DNA from: Haloplanus ruber
GTDB taxonomy: Archaea; Halobacteriota; Halobacteria; Halobacteriales; Haloferacaceae
Assembly: GCF_024494725.1 (NCBI RefSeq)
Contig: NZ_JANHDK010000004.1
Location: forward strand, 1 to 64,000
Direction: 5' to 3'
DNA: 64,000 nt
The notes below the pieces were generated by a model that saw only the letters and a program-made list of their open reading frames with translations, did no database searches and was not told where the DNA came from. Below are positions 61,252 to 64,000 of this stretch, piece after piece. A program made the position numbers and the translations under genes. How positions within the stretch are numbered: the stretch's first letter is position 1; each line of letters begins with the position of its first letter.

Positions 61252-64000
61252 TGACTATCCCTCTCTCTTCGAAAACTGCCAGCCTCGGGACGACGTCTTA
61301 GACGGCTCACTTCAAGAAGAGCAATTCGCTGCGAAACTCTCAACCGTCGTCCATACACCTGACAATGCAGCGCCGGTGTACCGAGACCCTGATTCCTTCT
61401 ACGACATGACCTACCCGACAGAAGGGCTCCGGACGTTACTCTCTAATCTCACAGGGCGTTTCTTGGCGACAACAGAGTACGATCCTGGAGCCTATACGTC
61501 GAGTATTCTCTGCCTCGACACACGCTTTGGCGGCGGGAAAACACACGACCTCATCGCTGCGTATCATCTTGCCGAGCATCCTGCTGCGATCGAGAACCTC
61601 TCGCACTATCTCCTTGACGGCGATGACGAAATTGCCGCTGACTACCAAGATGCGATCGCAGAGGGGCTTGATATTGCGACCGGGGTCTTCATCGGGACAA
61701 AAGCAGACAGCAAGGATGCTCGACACGATGCCGCCGACCCGAATGCCCCAAACACCCGAACCATGTGGGGTGAACTCGCCTACCAGCTCTACGGGCTCGA
61801 GGGCTACGAGTATCTCAAGGACTACGATCAGGACCGGGATGCTCCGGGGGAAGGCACCTTATCGGAACTCTTCGGCCGATACGACCAGCCGGCACTCATC
61901 CTCATCGACGAGATTGCCGACTACATGAACAAGGCTGCTGGCACGTCTGTCGGCGACAGGACGCTGGCCGACCAGACGCTCTCGTTCATCATGGCGCTCC
62001 TTGAGGCTGCTGCTGAGTCGGATAACGTCACGGTTGTCTACTCTATCGCAGATACAGCATTTGCCGAGCAGGCTGACCGGGTCCGAGACGGCGTCCGTGA
62101 ACATATTGAGGAAGTAAACGAGATCGGCCGCCGCCAGCATAAGACGGTCACACCAACCGACGAAAATGAAATTGGACAGGTCCTTCAGCACCGTCTCTTT
62201 TCAGAAGTCCCCGATGACGCCGCTCACGAGGCCGCTAACTCTTATTTCCAGTTCTATGATCAAGAGGACCGCCAGTATCCCCAGGAAGCGACCGACGCCG
62301 GCTACGTCGACGTCCTCGCTCGCGAGTATCCTTTTCATCCGTCACTGATCGACGCACTCACAGACAAGATCGATACGATTCCACGATTCCAGCGCACTCG
62401 TGACGCCCTCCGCTTGCTCGCACGGGCTGTCTACTATCTTTGGAATCACCAACCCGACAGCTACAATCGCCATTGGCTCCGTATCTACGATCTCACAGTC
62501 GCTGACGACGATCCGGGTGGCGGGATTCAGACCATTCTTCGCGAGCGGTTGTTCGACTTCGTCGATCTCGGTCCTGCAGTCACCGCCGACATTTACGATG
62601 ATGATGGGACCGCTCACGCCCAACTTGAGGATCGAAAATGGACGGAAAACGATCTGCCGCCGCTCGGCACTCATCTGACAACGACGGTTCTCTGGCACAG
62701 TCTTGCGTACGGTGAACAGGCCGCCGGCCTCACCCACGCCGATTTGAACCTCGCTATCGGCCATCCAGAGTTGAGCTTCGACGACTACGATGCTGCACTC
62801 TCGGCGCTTCGAGGGGACGATATGGACGTCGCGTGTTACTTCCTCTACGAGGAAGAGCGGATTCGGTTCAAACAAGAGCCGAACCTGATCCGAATAATCG
62901 ACCAGCGGATCGAGTCCACCCCGGAAGCGAGCGCTCATTCGCGCTTCGAGAACCGTCTTACTTCGAAGGAGATTGGGGATGGTGGCTTCCAGCCGGTCGA
63001 ATTCCCCGAATCGCCGGCAGACCTCCCAGATACTCCGGATACGCCGAAGCTTGCGGTAATGCACCCAGACTCAGCTGCCGTTGAGGACGGCGGCAATACG
63101 CCACCGAGTCGGGTGACGCAACTCTACGAGCAGCAGGCCGCAAAACACGAAGGGGAGACGGAGACCCGTATTTACAAGAACTACGTCCTGTTCCTCGCTC
63201 CTGACGACGACAGAAAGGATGCAGCTATCGACGAAGCGCGGCGTCTCGAAGCGATTGAAGCTCTTCTCGATAGCCCCGAGCAGAAAGCCGACCTCTCGTC
63301 GGAGCAGATCGAAGAGCTCCGCGAGCGGAGTGACGAAGCACAGCTGATGCTGGGGGAACTCGTTCGCAACGTCTACCGCCATCTCTACTATCCCGAACGG
63401 AACGGACTGACGCACATCACCATCGGTGCAACCGAGTCCAACGGAGGAACGACGCTGGTCGACGCTGTCCAGACGACGCTTGAGGATAAGATCGTGAAAC
63501 GTGACGCTGGCGCTCGCGGATCCGCTCACGTCCAACAGAAGCTCTGGCAGCAGACTCAGGACGCGATGTCTACCGAAGCACTGGTCAACCAGTACGCGAA
63601 GAAGCCTGGCTTGGACTACCTCTTCAGCACCAAACCGATACGAGAGACGGTCTCCTCGCTCGTTAGTGACCACGGGTACGCATACTGGGATGGCGAGTCT
63701 GGGACCGCATATTGGGCTGGCACAACAGAGCCTGAGACGTGGCCACACCCAGAACCATTCGCTGATTCCCCCGGCGTCGAGACCTCAATTCGAGACAGTG
63801 ACGTCCAGATTGGAGGCGCGTTCATCGTCTACCGAGATGTTGACGCACTGGTTGACGACCATCTGGACGAAATTGATCGGCCAGAAAAGACGGTTGCCAC
63901 CTGCGCTGAGTGTGGTACGGAGATTGAAAACCCAGAGGGTAGCGAACCTTACTATTGTGAGGAACATCAGTCCGATACGACCTGTAGTTCCTGTGGAAAG
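61244..64000 (+). CDS. DUF499-family ATPase (partial, runs off the window)
   Basis: The first 919 codons are open with no stop. An N-terminal P-loop is visible at about residue 100 (CLDTRFGGGKTHDLIAAYHL), and Walker B ALILIDEIADYMNKA at about 215-230. The sequence then continues through large helical parts (IPRFQRTRDALRLLARAVYY). Near the end are Cys pairs (CAECG, YYCEEH, CSSCG). The DUF499 (COG1483) group is found with DUF1156 methyltransferases and other genes in predicted archaeal and bacterial defence islands and resembles the PglY/BrxC ATPases of BREX-like systems. The neighbours needed to confirm this lie beyond the window. Confidence 0.8.
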   Translation, partial: MSSDYPSLFENCQPRDDVLDGSLQEEQFAAKLSTVVHTPDNAAPVYRDPDSFYDMTYPTEGLRTLLSNLTGRFLATTEYDPGAYTSSILCLDTRFGGGKTHDLIAAYHLAEHPAAIENLSHYLLDGDDEIAADYQDAIAEGLDIATGVFIGTKADSKDARHDAADPNAPNTRTMWGELAYQLYGLEGYEYLKDYDQDRDAPGEGTLSELFGRYDQPALILIDEIADYMNKAAGTSVGDRTLADQTLSFIMALLEAAAESDNVTVVYSIADTAFAEQADRVRDGVREHIEEVNEIGRRQHKTVTPTDENEIGQVLQHRLFSEVPDDAAHEAANSYFQFYDQEDRQYPQEATDAGYVDVLAREYPFHPSLIDALTDKIDTIPRFQRTRDALRLLARAVYYLWNHQPDSYNRHWLRIYDLTVADDDPGGGIQTILRERLFDFVDLGPAVTADIYDDDGTAHAQLEDRKWTENDLPPLGTHLTTTVLWHSLAYGEQAAGLTHADLNLAIGHPELSFDDYDAALSALRGDDMDVACYFLYEEERIRFKQEPNLIRIIDQRIESTPEASAHSRFENRLTSKEIGDGGFQPVEFPESPADLPDTPDTPKLAVMHPDSAAVEDGGNTPPSRVTQLYEQQAAKHEGETETRIYKNYVLFLAPDDDRKDAAIDEARRLEAIEALLDSPEQKADLSSEQIEELRERSDEAQLMLGELVRNVYRHLYYPERNGLTHITIGATESNGGTTLVDAVQTTLEDKIVKRDAGARGSAHVQQKLWQQTQDAMSTEALVNQYAKKPGLDYLFSTKPIRETVSSLVSDHGYAYWDGESGTAYWAGTTEPETWPHPEPFADSPGVETSIRDSDVQIGGAFIVYRDVDALVDDHLDEIDRPEKTVATCAECGTEIENPEGSEPYYCEEHQSDTTCSSCGK

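Noticed and set aside
1-64000. CRISPR arrays, rRNA and tRNA genes
   Set aside because: No regularly spaced unique-spacer repeats were seen (the two arrays have conserved or short spacers), and no tRNA or rRNA hallmark was recognised by eye; a covariance-model scan would be decisive for tRNAs.

Overview
The window looks haloarchaeal (class Halobacteria) and most likely comes from a megaplasmid or other secondary replicon. Supporting signs: proteins are strongly acidic; families are typical of halophilic archaea (TFB, DUF63, RdfA, archaea-specific SMC-related protein, Orc1/Cdc6 with ORB-type repeats, Lrp-TRASH regulators); there are several insertion sequences; and an origin, an orc1/cdc6 gene and a parA operon lie within about 6 kb. 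I do not name a species.

Layout. 0-5 kb: accessory patchwork with an ApeA-like HEPN defence protein, a truncated TFB gene, a MITE, a lipoprotein and a frameshifted gene. 5-30 kb: a metal-handling island. It holds three P1B-type ATPases (a Zn/Cd-type enzyme with an odd CPG motif, a CPC CopA and a CPH CopB-like enzyme), two CopZ-like chaperones and an Lrp-TRASH regulator. It also holds a YraQ/ArsP-like permease carrying two TRASH/YHS domains, Met/His-rich secreted and membrane proteins, a membrane-anchored winged-helix regulator, DoxX, a UspA protein, a CBS protein and an aconitase. Related short palindromes (TTTGRATYYAAA-like) lie in front of several of the copper genes and may be their operators. 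An IS6 element has truncated an FAD oxidoreductase inside the island.

30-42 kb: an IS4-type transposase, a tyrosine integrase, then a cassette of two RdfA paralogues and an archaea-specific SMC-related (Sph) protein. A second IS6 element with a perfect 8-bp target duplication has cut off the C-terminus of the second RdfA. A 1245-aa coupling-protein-like ATPase with a nuclease-like C-terminus follows. 42-51 kb: an array of eight 42-bp iterons with helically phased spacers, a ribbon-helix-helix-like protein, a TnpB-only IS605-type element, a 1123-aa plasmid protein, and two DUF6788-like paralogues that share an inverted-repeat operator.

51-64 kb: a replication origin with two near-identical inverted ORBs around an AT-rich stretch, followed by orc1/cdc6 and five ORB-containing 66-bp direct repeats. 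Next comes a remarkable fusion of an HsdR_N-type nuclease domain to an MCM AAA+ and winged-helix region whose ATPase residues are all replaced. Then come parA and its partner, a second HEPN-motif protein, a rhomboid protease, and the start of a DUF499 defence-type ATPase that runs off the window.

The strongest candidates for something undescribed are the nuclease/dead-MCM fusion beside the origin and the phased 42-bp iteron array. No CRISPR array, rRNA or tRNA was recognised.
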